Positions 40,848 to 49,804 of a stretch of 64,000 nt of DNA are shown in pieces. This stretch comes from Halomicrobium katesii DSM 19301 (GTDB lineage: Archaea > Halobacteriota > Halobacteria > Halobacteriales > Haloarculaceae): positions 689,760 to 753,759 of the forward strand of contig NZ_KB905378.1 in the NCBI RefSeq assembly GCF_000379085.1, given 5' to 3'. Below the pieces are notes generated by a model. That model had not been told where the DNA came from and did not search any database. It worked only from the letters and a program-made list of their open reading frames with translations. A program made the position numbers and the translations under genes. Each line of letters begins with the position of its first letter. The first letter of the stretch is position 1.

Positions 40848-41615
40848 TCACTCGGTGAGCCCGTACCCCCGTTTGAACAGCGCGAGGTCGACGGCGAGGA
40901 CGGCGACGGCGGCCCCGGTGAGCACGAGCAGCGAGGTCGTGGGCTCGATCTCGGTGACGCCGATCATACCGTACCGGACGCCGTTGACCATGTACACCAT
41001 CGGGTTGAACAGCGAGACGGTCCGCCACAGCGGCGGGAGCACCTCCAGCGAGTAAAACACCGCGCCGAAGAACACGAGCGGCCGGAGGATGAACTGGTTC
41101 ATCACCGTCAGGTAGTCGAAGTCGCTGGCCCACAGCCCGCCGATCACGCCGAGTCCGCCAAACAGCGTGGTGATGACCAGGACGAACGCGATCAGGTACA
41201 GCGGGTGAGCCACCGAGACCGACGTAAAGACCAGCCCGACGCCGACGATCAACAGCGAGGTGACGATCCCGCGCAGTGCGCTGGCCGAGACGTAGGCGGC
41301 GACGACGCTGCGATGGGACATCGGCGAGGTCGTCACGGCCTGAATGTACTCGTTCCAGCGGCCGTGGAAGATCGTGAACGACGCGTTCTCGAAGCTGTCC
41401 GAGATCGCGCCGAGGACGACCAGGCCCGGCAAGACGAACTGGATGTAGCTGACGCCCGCGATCTCGCCGATCCGGCTACCGAGAATGACTCCGAAGACGG
41501 CGAAGTACAGCGCGTTCGTGATGATCGGCGGCAGGAAGGTGTTGTACGGCCGCCTGACGAAGCGCAGCACCTCCCGACGCACGAGCGTCAGGAGTTGCGT
41601 GGCGGTTCGGTTCAC
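40848..41615 (-). CDS. ABC-2 type transporter permease
   Basis: The 255-residue protein has six membrane helices, with VLRFVRRPYNTFLPPIITNALYFAVFGVIL at the N-terminus and the ABC-2 motif region ISDSFENASFTIFHGRWNEYIQAV and TTSPMSHRSVVAAYVSA in the middle. This is the NodJ/DrrB type of half-exporter, moving drugs, lipids or polysaccharides outward. Its ATG overlaps the stop of the ATPase gene by four bases, so the two are translationally coupled. Confidence 0.9.
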   Translation of the reverse strand: MNRTATQLLTLVRREVLRFVRRPYNTFLPPIITNALYFAVFGVILGSRIGEIAGVSYIQFVLPGLVVLGAISDSFENASFTIFHGRWNEYIQAVTTSPMSHRSVVAAYVSASALRGIVTSLLIVGVGLVFTSVSVAHPLYLIAFVLVITTLFGGLGVIGGLWASDFDYLTVMNQFILRPLVFFGAVFYSLEVLPPLWRTVSLFNPMVYMVNGVRYGMIGVTEIEPTTSLLVLTGAAVAVLAVDLALFKRGYGLTE

Positions 41616-42571
41616 GCGTCGACCTCCATCTCGACCTCGGTGTCGCCGCCGTGGTCCGCCCGCGTCATGTCGACGAACACCTCTTCGAGGGAGGCCCGGC
41701 GTACGTCCAGCGACGTGACGGTGTGGCCCGCCGCTTCCAGTTCACGCATGATCGCCGGGGCGAGAGAGCTCCCGCCGGCAGCGGAGACGAGCAGCGTCTC
41801 GTCTTCCATGCGGGCGTCTCGCGCGCCCTCGACCGAGAGTGTGGGGGCGGTCGCGGGCGGCGATTCGAGGCCGATCTCGACCGTGTCGGTGCCCCGTTCC
41901 ATCAGCTCGTCGGGGGTCGCGACCTCGACCTTCCGGCCGTCGTCGACGATCGCCACCCGGTCACAGAGGCGCTCTGCCTCCTCGATGTAGTGGGTCGTCA
42001 GCAGGATCGTCGTCCCGCCGTCGTTCATGCGGTTGATGATCTCCCAGAGGTCGTGGCGCAGCTGTACGTCGACCCCCGCCGTCGGCTCGTCGAGGATCAG
42101 CAGGTCCGGATCCGAGACCAGCGCGCGAGCGAGCATGAATCGTCGTTTCATCCCGCCGGAGAGCCAGTCGAAACGAGTGTCGCGTTTGTCCCAGATGCCG
42201 ACGGTCTTCAGGGCGTCCTCGGCGCGTTCCTCGGCCTCGGCCTCGGGGACGCCGTGGTAGCCCGCCTTGTGCTCTAAGACCTCGTGAATGGGGAAAAAGC
42301 GGTCGACGTTGTACTCCTGGGGCGCGAGCCCGATGGCGTCGCGCGCCTCGCGGTAGTCGTCCTCGACGTCCTGGCCGAAGACCGTCGCCTCGCCGCCGTC
42401 GGCGTCGACCAGTCCGACCAGCGTGTTGATGAACGTCGTCTTCCCGGCACCGTTGGGGCCGAGCAGGCCGAAGAACTCCCCGGACTCGACCGTCAGCGAG
42501 AGTCCGGCAAGCGCCTGCACGTCGCCGTAGCGTTTCGTCAACTCGCGGGTGCGAATCGCGGGTGCAGTCAT
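41612..42571 (-). CDS. ABC transporter ATP-binding protein
   Basis: The 319-residue ATPase has Walker A LLGPNGAGKTTFINTLVGL near residue 38, signature WLSGGMKRRFMLARAL, Walker B LLILDEPTAGVD and the switch histidine in LLTTHYIEEAERL. The C-terminal 90 residues (RGTDTVEIGLESPPATAP and SLDVRRASLEEVFVDMT) form the DrrA-type extension. It energises the permease encoded just downstream. The pair has no adjacent regulator. Confidence 0.92.
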   Translation of the reverse strand: MTAPAIRTRELTKRYGDVQALAGLSLTVESGEFFGLLGPNGAGKTTFINTLVGLVDADGGEATVFGQDVEDDYREARDAIGLAPQEYNVDRFFPIHEVLEHKAGYHGVPEAEAEERAEDALKTVGIWDKRDTRFDWLSGGMKRRFMLARALVSDPDLLILDEPTAGVDVQLRHDLWEIINRMNDGGTTILLTTHYIEEAERLCDRVAIVDDGRKVEVATPDELMERGTDTVEIGLESPPATAPTLSVEGARDARMEDETLLVSAAGGSSLAPAIMRELEAAGHTVTSLDVRRASLEEVFVDMTRADHGGDTEVEMEVDA

Positions 42572-42665
42572 TACCGTTTCCAGTCGTTCGAGGCGGTTAA
42601 GGGGCGTGAAAGGCTCGGTGGCGTAAATCGTACGCGACAGAACGGCGGCGAAAGGAAGAGCGAGC

Positions 42666-43022
42666 TTACTGGCCGAGGCGTTCGCGACTGATCGCGACGC
42701 CGGCCGGCGTGATGATGAGCTGGTCGTCGTCTTTCTGGACGATGTCGCCCCCGACCTCGTTGACGACCCGTTTGAGTTCGTCGGAGATGTGTTCCATCGT
42801 ACGGTCCTGCGTGCTGTGGCGCGTGATGTCGGCCACGACGATGTCGCCGTCGTAGACGGCGTCTTTGATCTCGACGACGTCCTGTTTCTCGCCGATGCGT
42901 GCGATTCGGACCTGTCGGTCGACCTCGACCGCGTCGTCGAGGTCGTCGGCAGACAGTTCGACGTAGTCCTCGGTGGCCCGCGAAGAGCCCGACTCGCCCA
43001 GTATCTTGCTCATCAGTCCCAT
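42666..43022 (-). CDS. sepF: Archaeal SepF cell-division protein
   Basis: The 118-residue protein begins MGLMSKILGESGSS, an amphipathic membrane-targeting helix, then RATEDYVELSADDLDD and the SepF fold (ARIGEKQDVVEIKDAVYDGDIVVADITRHSTQD, HISDELKRVVNEVGGDIVQ). In haloarchaea SepF anchors FtsZ2 to the membrane at the division site. Start ATG at 43022 is selected because it keeps the amphipathic helix at the very N-terminus; the longer frame is not coding. A palindromic element is inserted about 70 bp upstream. Confidence 0.92.
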   Translation of the reverse strand: MGLMSKILGESGSSRATEDYVELSADDLDDAVEVDRQVRIARIGEKQDVVEIKDAVYDGDIVVADITRHSTQDRTMEHISDELKRVVNEVGGDIVQKDDDQLIITPAGVAISRERLGQ

Positions 43023-43506
43023 ACCCACTGTGGGGGTCGCCGGTGGTTTAGGCTTTACGTCAGACGGAACGACTCGGCCACCCAACTGTCGTAGTGTCCA
43101 GATAAGTGACTGTCAGCATAGTGGTGCAGACACCGAAAGCCCTCGCGCAGTTGCGGTCCCGCGACTCGCTGCGCTCCAGTCGGTGCTTGCATCGTCGGGG
43201 TTCCCGCAACTGCGCTCGCCCTTTCATCCACCAGGGTCTAGACGGCTCAACGGCCGAATCCTGGCGTCTGTGCGAACAGGGTGAGCACAGGCTCAGGAGA
43301 GCGTGCTCTCCTGGCGGATGAAAGGGCGAGTCGTGGTCCGGCATTCTGTGGCGGCACTATCTGAACGAAGTGAAGATATCCGTCACAGAATGCCGGAGCG
43401 CGACGAGGGCTTTCGGTGCTTCGAGATTTCTGATCCTGATCGCTTATCTGAACACCACCCCAACTGTCGCCCGACCGCTTTTGCCGTTCGCGACCAACAG
43501 AGGCCT
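43023..43506. other. Intergenic region between sepF and the DUF1028 gene, mostly one insertion
   Basis: The sepF promoter (GTAAAGCCTAAAC on the minus strand) occupies the first part. The rest is a roughly 367-bp inverted-repeat element, given separately. Several open frames cross it, but their composition is not coding. Confidence 0.6.
43092..43458. mobile_element. About 367-bp palindrome-rich non-autonomous element with TIR and 11-bp direct repeats
   Basis: CCCAACTGTCG stands at both borders (43081-43091 and 43459-43469). Just inside, GTGTCCAGATAAG (43094-43106) is an inverted copy of CTTATCTGAACAC (43443-43455) with one mismatch. The interior contains nested inverted pairs: CACCGAAAGCCCTCG with CGAGGGCTTTCGGTG, GCGCAGTTGCGG with CCGCAACTGCGC, CTCGCCCTTTCATCC with GGATGAAAGGGCGAG, and CCGGCATTCTGTG with CACAGAATGCCGG. 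No transposase is encoded. An 11-bp target duplication would fit IS4/ISH8-type mobilisation, which is an inference. Confidence 0.75.
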
Positions 43507-44238
43507 GTGACCTTCAGCATCTGCGTCCGGGAAGAGTACACGGACGAGGAGGGCGACGAACAGACCCGCTTCGGCGTCGCGGTGACGACCCGACTGGCCG
43601 CGGTCGGGACGCTGTGTCCGTTCGTCAGCGAGAACGGTGCAGTCGCGACACAGAGCCGCGTCAACGTCGACCTCGGGCGACGCGGGATCGACTACGTCGA
43701 CGACGGACTGGCCGTCGAAGATGCCTTGCAGTCGCTGCTCGACGCGGACGACGGCAAGGCGGAGCGACAGCTTCACGGCGTCGACGCCGACGGGGAGTTC
43801 GCCTTCTCCGGCGGGGAGTGTGGCGAGTGGTTCGGTCACGAGGTCGGCGACGACTACACCGTCGCGGGCAATCTGCTGACCGGTGCCGACGTGCTCACAG
43901 CCACCGCCACGGCCTACGAGGAGGGCCGCGACGGCGACGCGCCCCTGGCCGAGCGGCTGATCGACGCGCTCGAAGCGGGCCACGCGGCCGGGGGCGACAA
44001 GCGCACGGAGCTACAGGTCCAGAGCGCGGCCCTGCTGGTCGCGACGACCGAGGACCGGCCCGCGGACCCCTCCTACGACGACCTGCGAGTCGACGCGACC
44101 GAGACGCCGATCGAAGACCTGCGCGAGACGTACGAACTGGCCAGAGAGAGCTACGAGCAGGCGCTGGCGAGAGCAGCGGAGAGGGCGGACGACGAGGACG
44201 AGAGTTCCGGCGAGGAGACGGACGGCGGCGAGTCGTGA
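43507..44238 (+). CDS. DUF1028 family protein
   Basis: The GTG at 43507 starts a 243-residue protein MTFSICVREEY followed by FGVAVTTRLAAVGTLCPFV, the opening of the DUF1028 (Ntn-hydrolase-like) family. The conserved QSRVNVDLGRRGIDYVDDGLAVEDALQ and QLHGVDADGEFAFSG blocks follow. The C-terminal helix-rich tail is acidic. An autoproteolytic Ntn nucleophile is not obvious, and the function of the family is unclear. The longer frame to 43303 extends into the mobile element and is not native. Confidence 0.82.
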   Translation: MTFSICVREEYTDEEGDEQTRFGVAVTTRLAAVGTLCPFVSENGAVATQSRVNVDLGRRGIDYVDDGLAVEDALQSLLDADDGKAERQLHGVDADGEFAFSGGECGEWFGHEVGDDYTVAGNLLTGADVLTATATAYEEGRDGDAPLAERLIDALEAGHAAGGDKRTELQVQSAALLVATTEDRPADPSYDDLRVDATETPIEDLRETYELARESYEQALARAAERADDEDESSGEETDGGES

Positions 44239-44278
44239 TCGGTGGCGGAACGGCCGGGTCGCTGGTCGGACGGCGGCG

Positions 44279-45019
44279 TCAGGCCGACTCGGCGGCCTCG
44301 TAGGTGACCTGGACCTGTGCCGTCACCGTGACCGGTCCGCTGTCGATGTCGGTGCTGGCACCGTCTTCGGCCGCGGTCCGGGTCGCCTCGGCGGCGTAGG
44401 TCCGGTAGCCCCGGTCGACGGTCGTGACGGTCTCGACGCCCTCGATCGTCAGGTCCGCCCGCTCGGCGATCGTCGTCGCCTTCGTCTCGGCGCGGTCCAT
44501 CGCGCCCTCCAGGGCCTGTTCTTCGAGTTCGTTACGGCGGTCGGCCGACAGCGTGAACTCGACGTTGTCGACGTCGTTGGCACCGTTCGCGACGGCCGTG
44601 TCGATCACGGAACCGGCCTTGTCGGTGTCGTTGATGGTGATCTCGAAGGACTGGCGGGCGACGTATCGGAGCTCGGGGTCCTCCACTTCGGAGGGCGGGC
44701 GGCGGTAGTCCTGCCCGATGTCGTACCCGTTGGTCCGCACCTGTGCGCCCTCGATGTCGGCGAGGGCGTCCCGAAGCTGGGTGACGTTGTCGGCGAGTTG
44801 CTGTCGAGCGGTCGCGGCGTCGCCGGCGCGCGTCTCGACGCCGACGCGCACGACGGCCTGGTCGGGCTGGGCGCTGACCGCGCCGGTCGCGCCCACGTCG
44901 ACGGTTCGGTTGTCGGTGGCGGCTGTCTGTGCGCTGTCGCCGGCACCGAGCGCGCCCGTACAGCCACTGAGGAGCACGAGCGTCGCCAGCACGGCGACCG
45001 CGGGGAGTGAACGTCGCAT
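44279..45019 (-). CDS. SIMPL-domain (DUF541) lipoprotein
   Basis: The 246-residue protein starts RRSLPAVAVLATLVLLSGCTG, a lipoprotein signal with lipobox LSGC. The mature part is a SIMPL domain: VDVGATGAVSAQPDQAVVRVGVETRAGDAATARQQ, TNGYDIGQDYRRP in the middle, EQALEGAMDRAETKATTIAERA and the final beta strand VTVTAQVQVTYEA. The family is periplasmic or surface-exposed and of unclear function. It converges with the DUF1028 gene. Confidence 0.88.
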   Translation of the reverse strand: MRRSLPAVAVLATLVLLSGCTGALGAGDSAQTAATDNRTVDVGATGAVSAQPDQAVVRVGVETRAGDAATARQQLADNVTQLRDALADIEGAQVRTNGYDIGQDYRRPPSEVEDPELRYVARQSFEITINDTDKAGSVIDTAVANGANDVDNVEFTLSADRRNELEEQALEGAMDRAETKATTIAERADLTIEGVETVTTVDRGYRTYAAEATRTAAEDGASTDIDSGPVTVTAQVQVTYEAAESA

Positions 45020-45083
45020 ACACGGTCACCGACGATCCCCACCTTCAAAGCCCTCGTGGACGGTCAAAACCCAGTTTGAACGA

Positions 45084-46367
45084 TCAGCCGGCCTGATCGA
45101 CGGTGACGAAACGGACCTCCGTCGTCACGTCGCGATCGGCGATCCGGTCGGCCACCGCGTCGATGTCGTCTGCGAGCGTCGGGAACGTCTCGCCGGGCGG
45201 GACGCCGACCGTGACGACGACGCGGGTCGGCTGCTGGAACACCGCGGTGTTGGTCTGCTGGACTTCGATCTCCAGCATCGTCGCGCCGGCCTCGGCGACG
45301 ATCCCGCCGGCCTCGGCCCGGATCTGCTCTTCCGTGTTGGCCCGCTCGAACGTATCGAGCGTGACGCCGCCGAGAAACGCCGAGAGGACCAGGATGGCGA
45401 CGACGAGAACGCCGATCCGGGAGGCCGTGGCGCTCTTTGCCTCGTCGGTCCGGAACCACTGGCTCGGCTGGTACCCCTTGTACCACAACACGACGAGCGC
45501 CGCGAGGTTGATCGAGAGGACGTTGACGGCGAGCAACACCGCGGAGCCAAGCGAGACCAGGGGTTGGCCCCACGCCATGCCGATGCCGACCGTCGCAGCC
45601 GGCGGGATCAGCGCGACGGCGATCATCACGCCCACCAGCGCGGTCGACACGCCAGACGAGAGGCTGACGACGCCCGCGACCCCCGCACCCAGCGCGACCA
45701 CCAGCGAGAGGAAGTCCGGGGCGACGCGCTCGCGGATCTCCGGGATCGACGTGACGTCCGCCAGCGGCGGGATGAGGTGGACCGAACGCACGAGGAAGGC
45801 AAAGAGGCCGGCGCTGACGACGGCCAGCACGAGCCCGAGCAACTGGAGTTTGACGCCCCGTCGGAACATCTCCTGGTCGTCCATGACGGTGCCGACGCTG
45901 GTCGCCATCGCCGGGCCGATCAGCGGCGCGATCACCATCGAGCCGACGACGACGGCGGGCGAGTCGAGCAAGAGCCCGGCCGTCGCGATCAGCGCGCTGA
46001 CGACCGTCATGACGACGTACGTCGAAAATGCGGGTGCCATGTCGCTGGCTCTGGCGGTCAGTTCCTCGCGAGCGATCCGGTCCTCGTCTTCCTCCTCGTC
46101 GTACCGCTCCTGCAGTTCGTCGAACTGGCGGGAGATGACGGTGTTAGCGTCGACGATCACCGTGTACCCGTCCTCGTCGATCCCGACCGCTCGGAGCTGT
46201 TCGAGCACCGGCTCGACGGCCGCACTGGGCAGCGGGAAGTACGCGATGCCGGTGTACTCCCGACCGCTCGTCTCGTCGTTGACGACGTAGTCGATCCCCT
46301 CGTCGTCCAGTGCCCCGAGGATGGCGTCGCGCTTGCCCGCCGGTATCGTGACCTGTACGAGTCGCAC
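45084..46367 (-). CDS. TIGR00341/DUF389 membrane protein
   Basis: The 427-residue protein has an N-terminal cytoplasmic alpha/beta domain (MRLVQVTIPAGKRDAILGALDDEGIDYVV), then about six membrane helices with the DUF389 block SPAVVVGSMVIAPLIGPAMATSVG and SSGVSTALVGVMIAVALIPPAATVGIG, and a C-terminal cytoplasmic domain (VFQQPTRVVVTVGVPPGETFP). The family function is unknown. GTG at 46367 is taken as start because it yields the typical N-terminus; an ATG at 46394 would add nine residues. Confidence 0.85.
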   Translation of the reverse strand: MRLVQVTIPAGKRDAILGALDDEGIDYVVNDETSGREYTGIAYFPLPSAAVEPVLEQLRAVGIDEDGYTVIVDANTVISRQFDELQERYDEEEDEDRIAREELTARASDMAPAFSTYVVMTVVSALIATAGLLLDSPAVVVGSMVIAPLIGPAMATSVGTVMDDQEMFRRGVKLQLLGLVLAVVSAGLFAFLVRSVHLIPPLADVTSIPEIRERVAPDFLSLVVALGAGVAGVVSLSSGVSTALVGVMIAVALIPPAATVGIGMAWGQPLVSLGSAVLLAVNVLSINLAALVVLWYKGYQPSQWFRTDEAKSATASRIGVLVVAILVLSAFLGGVTLDTFERANTEEQIRAEAGGIVAEAGATMLEIEVQQTNTAVFQQPTRVVVTVGVPPGETFPTLADDIDAVADRIADRDVTTEVRFVTVDQAG

Positions 46368-46437
46368 GTCACCTGCTGTGAGCGCGAGGAGCAAAAGACG
46401 GTGGGGTCCGAGCGTCGAGCGCGACCGCCGCGGGCGT

Positions 46438-49400
46438 CTAGTTCCCGTAGCGGTTCCGCATGTCGAGTGCGTCGACCAGCTCGGTGTTCTGTTCGAGGTC
46501 GTCCATCTGCGTGCGGAATTCGAGGTGCAGCGTGTCGAGCATCACGTCGACCAGATCGTCGACGGGCCAGTCGTACTGGCTGGGACCCGTGACGTTCCCG
46601 TAGGTCATCGAGAACTTCTGGTTGGGGTAGAGGACCCGGTACATGTACGGGTTGTCGTGGTGGGTGACCCGGATGCCGTACGCCGACAGCGGCGCGTCGG
46701 TCCCCTCGAAGGGCCCCGGCTTGGCCCCGTCGGGCAGTGCCACCTCGATCACGTCGCGCTGTGGGTGGCCCACCGAGAAGTTCTTGCGCTGTGCGTTGTC
46801 GTACGAGAACTGGTCCAGCCCGGTGGCCTCTTTCGACGGGGCGACGTACCACATGATCGCGCCGTCGATCAGCAGCGGCACCTCGGTGAGATTCTCGAAG
46901 ATCAGCGACGTGTTGAACAGCCAGCCGTCACCGTGGAGTTCGGCAGTCGCTTCCACCGGGGCGTTGGCAGTGAAACCGTCGCCGAGGCTCTCGCCGGAGA
47001 CCGGGTGGACCTTCTCCGTCGTGGCCTCGATGATCGGGTTGTCGGTGTTGTTGTACTGGCTGTCGCTGACGCCGCTGCTCCACTCGACCCGGTCGGGCTG
47101 GAGGTAGTCGTCGTCGAACTGCTCGCCGCTGGGCCAGGCGTCCTGGACCAGCACCGAGGGATCGTTGTTCGCCGCCACCGGCCCCGCGTCGGCCGTCAGG
47201 CCGCCGTCCCGTCCGCCGCCGTCGTTGAACGGGATCGGTTCGGTCTCTTCGGGCAACCCGACGACCCAGGGCATGATCCGCGCGTTGTTCTCTCGGGGCA
47301 CGCCCGCCGCGTCGAACTGCTTGACCAGTTCGAGCCCGCGGTCGCCCAGCGCTCCGAGTTGCATCGAGCCGTCCCCGGCGTTGTTCTGGATCGCGTCGAC
47401 GTCGGCCCCGTACTCGCTGGCGTCGCCGTTCAGCTCGTTTTTGAGCAGTCCCTGGACGCCGCCTTCGGCGTATTCGGGGTTGAAGTCCTCGTCGTACGCG
47501 GGGAAGAACTCTTCGAGCGTCGTCTCGGCGGTAACGTCGCTGCCGTCGCCGACCTGTACCGTCGTCGTCGTCGCGCCGGTCGCGCCGCCGTCGTCGGTGA
47601 CCGTCAGCTCGACGGAGTAAGAGCCCGCCTCTGCGTAGGTGTGACTGGCCGTCTCGCCGGTGGCGGTCGAATCGTCGCCGAAGGCCCACTCGTAGGACGC
47701 GATCGAGCCGTCCGGATCCGAGGACTCCGAGGCGTCGAAAGAGGCCTGTTCGCCGGGTGCCGGCGAAGCGGGATCGACGGAGAACGACGCCGTCGGCTCC
47801 TCGTTGACCGAGCCGACCGTGATGTCGGTGCTGGTCACGGCCGACGCGCCGCCGTCGTCGGTGACCGTCAGCTCGACGGTGTACTCGCCCGCCTCGGCGT
47901 AGGTGTGAGAGACCGTCTCGCCGGTCGCCGTCGATCCGTCCCCGAAGTCCCACTCGTAGGACGCGATCGAGCCGTCCGCGTCCGAGGAGTCGCCCGCGTC
48001 GAAGCTGACTTCCTGGCCGGGGTCCGGATTGGCCGTATCGACCGTCAGACCCGCCATCGGCGGGGCGTTCCCGTCGATCGCGAGGTCGCCGACCATCGAC
48101 TTCGGATGGACCGTACAGATGTACTCGACCATCTCCTCGGTGGCTTCGAACTCCAGGGTGCGGCTCTGGCCTTCCTGGCCGACCCGCTCGGTCGCCAGCA
48201 GCTCCTCGCCAGCGGCGTTGCGGATCACGAGGTCGTGGGGGATCCCGTCGACGTTGTTGTAGGTGAACGCGTAGGACTCGCCGGAGGTCAGCGAGATCGT
48301 CGGGTTCCGCTCGCCCTCGATGGCTGCCGGTTCGGCACCGAGCCAGCCGTCGATGCTGCTGTCGATCGTGATCTGGGTCGGGTTGTCGGCGTCGCTGATC
48401 GACACCGTCGTCGACGCGCTGTCGGTCGCGCCTGCGTCGTCGGAGACCGTCAGCGTCACGGTGTAATCGCCGGCATCGGCGTAGCCGTGGGTCGCCACCT
48501 CGCCGGTGGCCGTCGAGCCGTCGCCGAAGTCCCACTCGTAGGACGCGATCGAGCCGTCCGCGTCCGAGGAGTCGCCCGCGTCGAAGGTGATGTCCTCGCC
48601 GGGTGCGGGCGCGCTCGCGTCCGTCGTGAACGACGCCGTCGGTGCCTCGTTGGTGTCGCCACAGGCACCCTCGTTCTCCCAGGGACCGTACTCGCTGGAG
48701 CCGGGTTCGTCGCCCGAAGTCCACCAGCTGGCTTCCCACAGATCGCCGTCGTAGGTGACCTGATCGCCGCCGGTGTAGGTCGCGTCCGCGTCCCAGGCGT
48801 CGACGCCGTCACAGCTGCCGCCGCCCGAGCCGGTACCCGAGACCGTGACGGTGGTGTCGTTCGAGTCGCTGGCACCGTCGTCGTCGGTGACGGTCAGCGA
48901 GACGGTGTAGTCGTCCGCCGTCTCGTAGGTGTGGGTGACGGACTCGCCGGTGGCCGTGGCTCCGTCGCCAAAGTCCCACTCGAAGCTCGCGAGCGAGCCG
49001 TCCGAGTCAGAGGAGCCGGCCGCGTCGAAGCTGACCGTCTCCCCGGTATCGGGCTCGGTCGGATCGACCGTGAACGAGGCGTCGGGTGCCACGTTCGACC
49101 CCTCGCCGACGGCGACGGTCTTGGTCGCCGTGGCCGGTGCCTCCTCGTCGTCTCGGACGATCAGCGTGACCGTGTACTCGCCCTCGGCGTCGAAGCTGTG
49201 GGTGACGGTCTCGCCCGTCGCGGAGTCGCCGTCGTCGAAGTCCCACTCGTAGGACGCGATCGAGCCGTCCGCGTCCGAGGACGCCGACGCGTCGAAGCTG
49301 ACCGTCTCGCCCGGTGCGGGCGAGCGTCCGTCCATCGTGAACGACGCCGTCGGCTCCTCGTTCTCCTCGTCACAGTCGTGCTCGCGGGTCCAGGCCCCGA

Positions 49401-49611
49401 GGTCGGCGTCGGGCTCTCGCTGGGTCCACCACTCGGCGGTCCACAGCGCGCCGTCGTAGACGACCTGGTCGCCGCCGCTGTAGGTCGCACTCGAATCCCA
49501 GTCGGGCGCGTCGCAGTGGCCCGAGTGTGCTGCTGCGGTCGAGCTCGCACCGAGTGCGAGCGCCGACAGTGCCGATGCTTTCCGTAACAGATCGCGTCGT
49601 GTGTGTCTCAT
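46438..49611 (-). CDS. Large Tat-exported CBM5/12-PKD-cupredoxin surface protein
   Basis: From the ATG at 49611 the protein has 1057 residues. A Tat signal (RHTRRDLLRKASALSALAL) is followed by a chitin-binding-like CBM5/12 (about 33-80, WDSSATYSGGDQVVYDGALW) and PKD domains at about 86-170 and 174-258. A second CBM comes at about 268-317, then a PKD at 322-405. A cupredoxin follows at about 410-513, with likely copper ligands H459, C499, H502 and M506 (CTVHPKSM). PKD domains at 516-600 and 603-688 precede a 365-residue unique C-terminal domain. It probably binds polysaccharide outside the cell and may carry copper. No operon partners are evident. Confidence 0.88.
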   Translation of the reverse strand: MRHTRRDLLRKASALSALALGASSTAAAHSGHCDAPDWDSSATYSGGDQVVYDGALWTAEWWTQREPDADLGAWTREHDCDEENEEPTASFTMDGRSPAPGETVSFDASASSDADGSIASYEWDFDDGDSATGETVTHSFDAEGEYTVTLIVRDDEEAPATATKTVAVGEGSNVAPDASFTVDPTEPDTGETVSFDAAGSSDSDGSLASFEWDFGDGATATGESVTHTYETADDYTVSLTVTDDDGASDSNDTTVTVSGTGSGGGSCDGVDAWDADATYTGGDQVTYDGDLWEASWWTSGDEPGSSEYGPWENEGACGDTNEAPTASFTTDASAPAPGEDITFDAGDSSDADGSIASYEWDFGDGSTATGEVATHGYADAGDYTVTLTVSDDAGATDSASTTVSISDADNPTQITIDSSIDGWLGAEPAAIEGERNPTISLTSGESYAFTYNNVDGIPHDLVIRNAAGEELLATERVGQEGQSRTLEFEATEEMVEYICTVHPKSMVGDLAIDGNAPPMAGLTVDTANPDPGQEVSFDAGDSSDADGSIASYEWDFGDGSTATGETVSHTYAEAGEYTVELTVTDDGGASAVTSTDITVGSVNEEPTASFSVDPASPAPGEQASFDASESSDPDGSIASYEWAFGDDSTATGETASHTYAEAGSYSVELTVTDDGGATGATTTTVQVGDGSDVTAETTLEEFFPAYDEDFNPEYAEGGVQGLLKNELNGDASEYGADVDAIQNNAGDGSMQLGALGDRGLELVKQFDAAGVPRENNARIMPWVVGLPEETEPIPFNDGGGRDGGLTADAGPVAANNDPSVLVQDAWPSGEQFDDDYLQPDRVEWSSGVSDSQYNNTDNPIIEATTEKVHPVSGESLGDGFTANAPVEATAELHGDGWLFNTSLIFENLTEVPLLIDGAIMWYVAPSKEATGLDQFSYDNAQRKNFSVGHPQRDVIEVALPDGAKPGPFEGTDAPLSAYGIRVTHHDNPYMYRVLYPNQKFSMTYGNVTGPSQYDWPVDDLVDVMLDTLHLEFRTQMDDLEQNTELVDALDMRNRYGN

Positions 49612-49804
49612 AGTATCCCCCAAACTGCGTGCTGATTCCGCTGCGATGCCCCCCACCAACCATCAGGTTCTTTGAACCGGTACCTTTATTCTGCCAGTAG
49701 CTACGGAATATTGCCATATATAGATTTATGACTAGTATTCGTGTCTGTTTAATTAAGTCGCGTTGAGACGTGCCGGCCGATGGCAGCCGGCCCGGCCCGT
49801 CACC
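49612..49804. other. AT-rich promoter region of the PKD protein and terminator-like hairpin
   Basis: The interval 49680-49760 is exceptionally AT-rich for this genome (CCATATATAGATTTATGAC) and contains TATA-like cores, though farther from the ATG than usual. GCCGGCC/GGCCGGC pairs around 49770-49800 form a hairpin downstream of the Gfo/Idh gene. Confidence 0.5.

Noticed and set aside
46321..49587. 1088-residue open frame on the plus strand
   Set aside because: It is antisense to the PKD/cupredoxin gene. The frame is open only because GC-rich codons leave few stops on the opposite strand; the translation has no domain and repeats mirror the PKD repeats.
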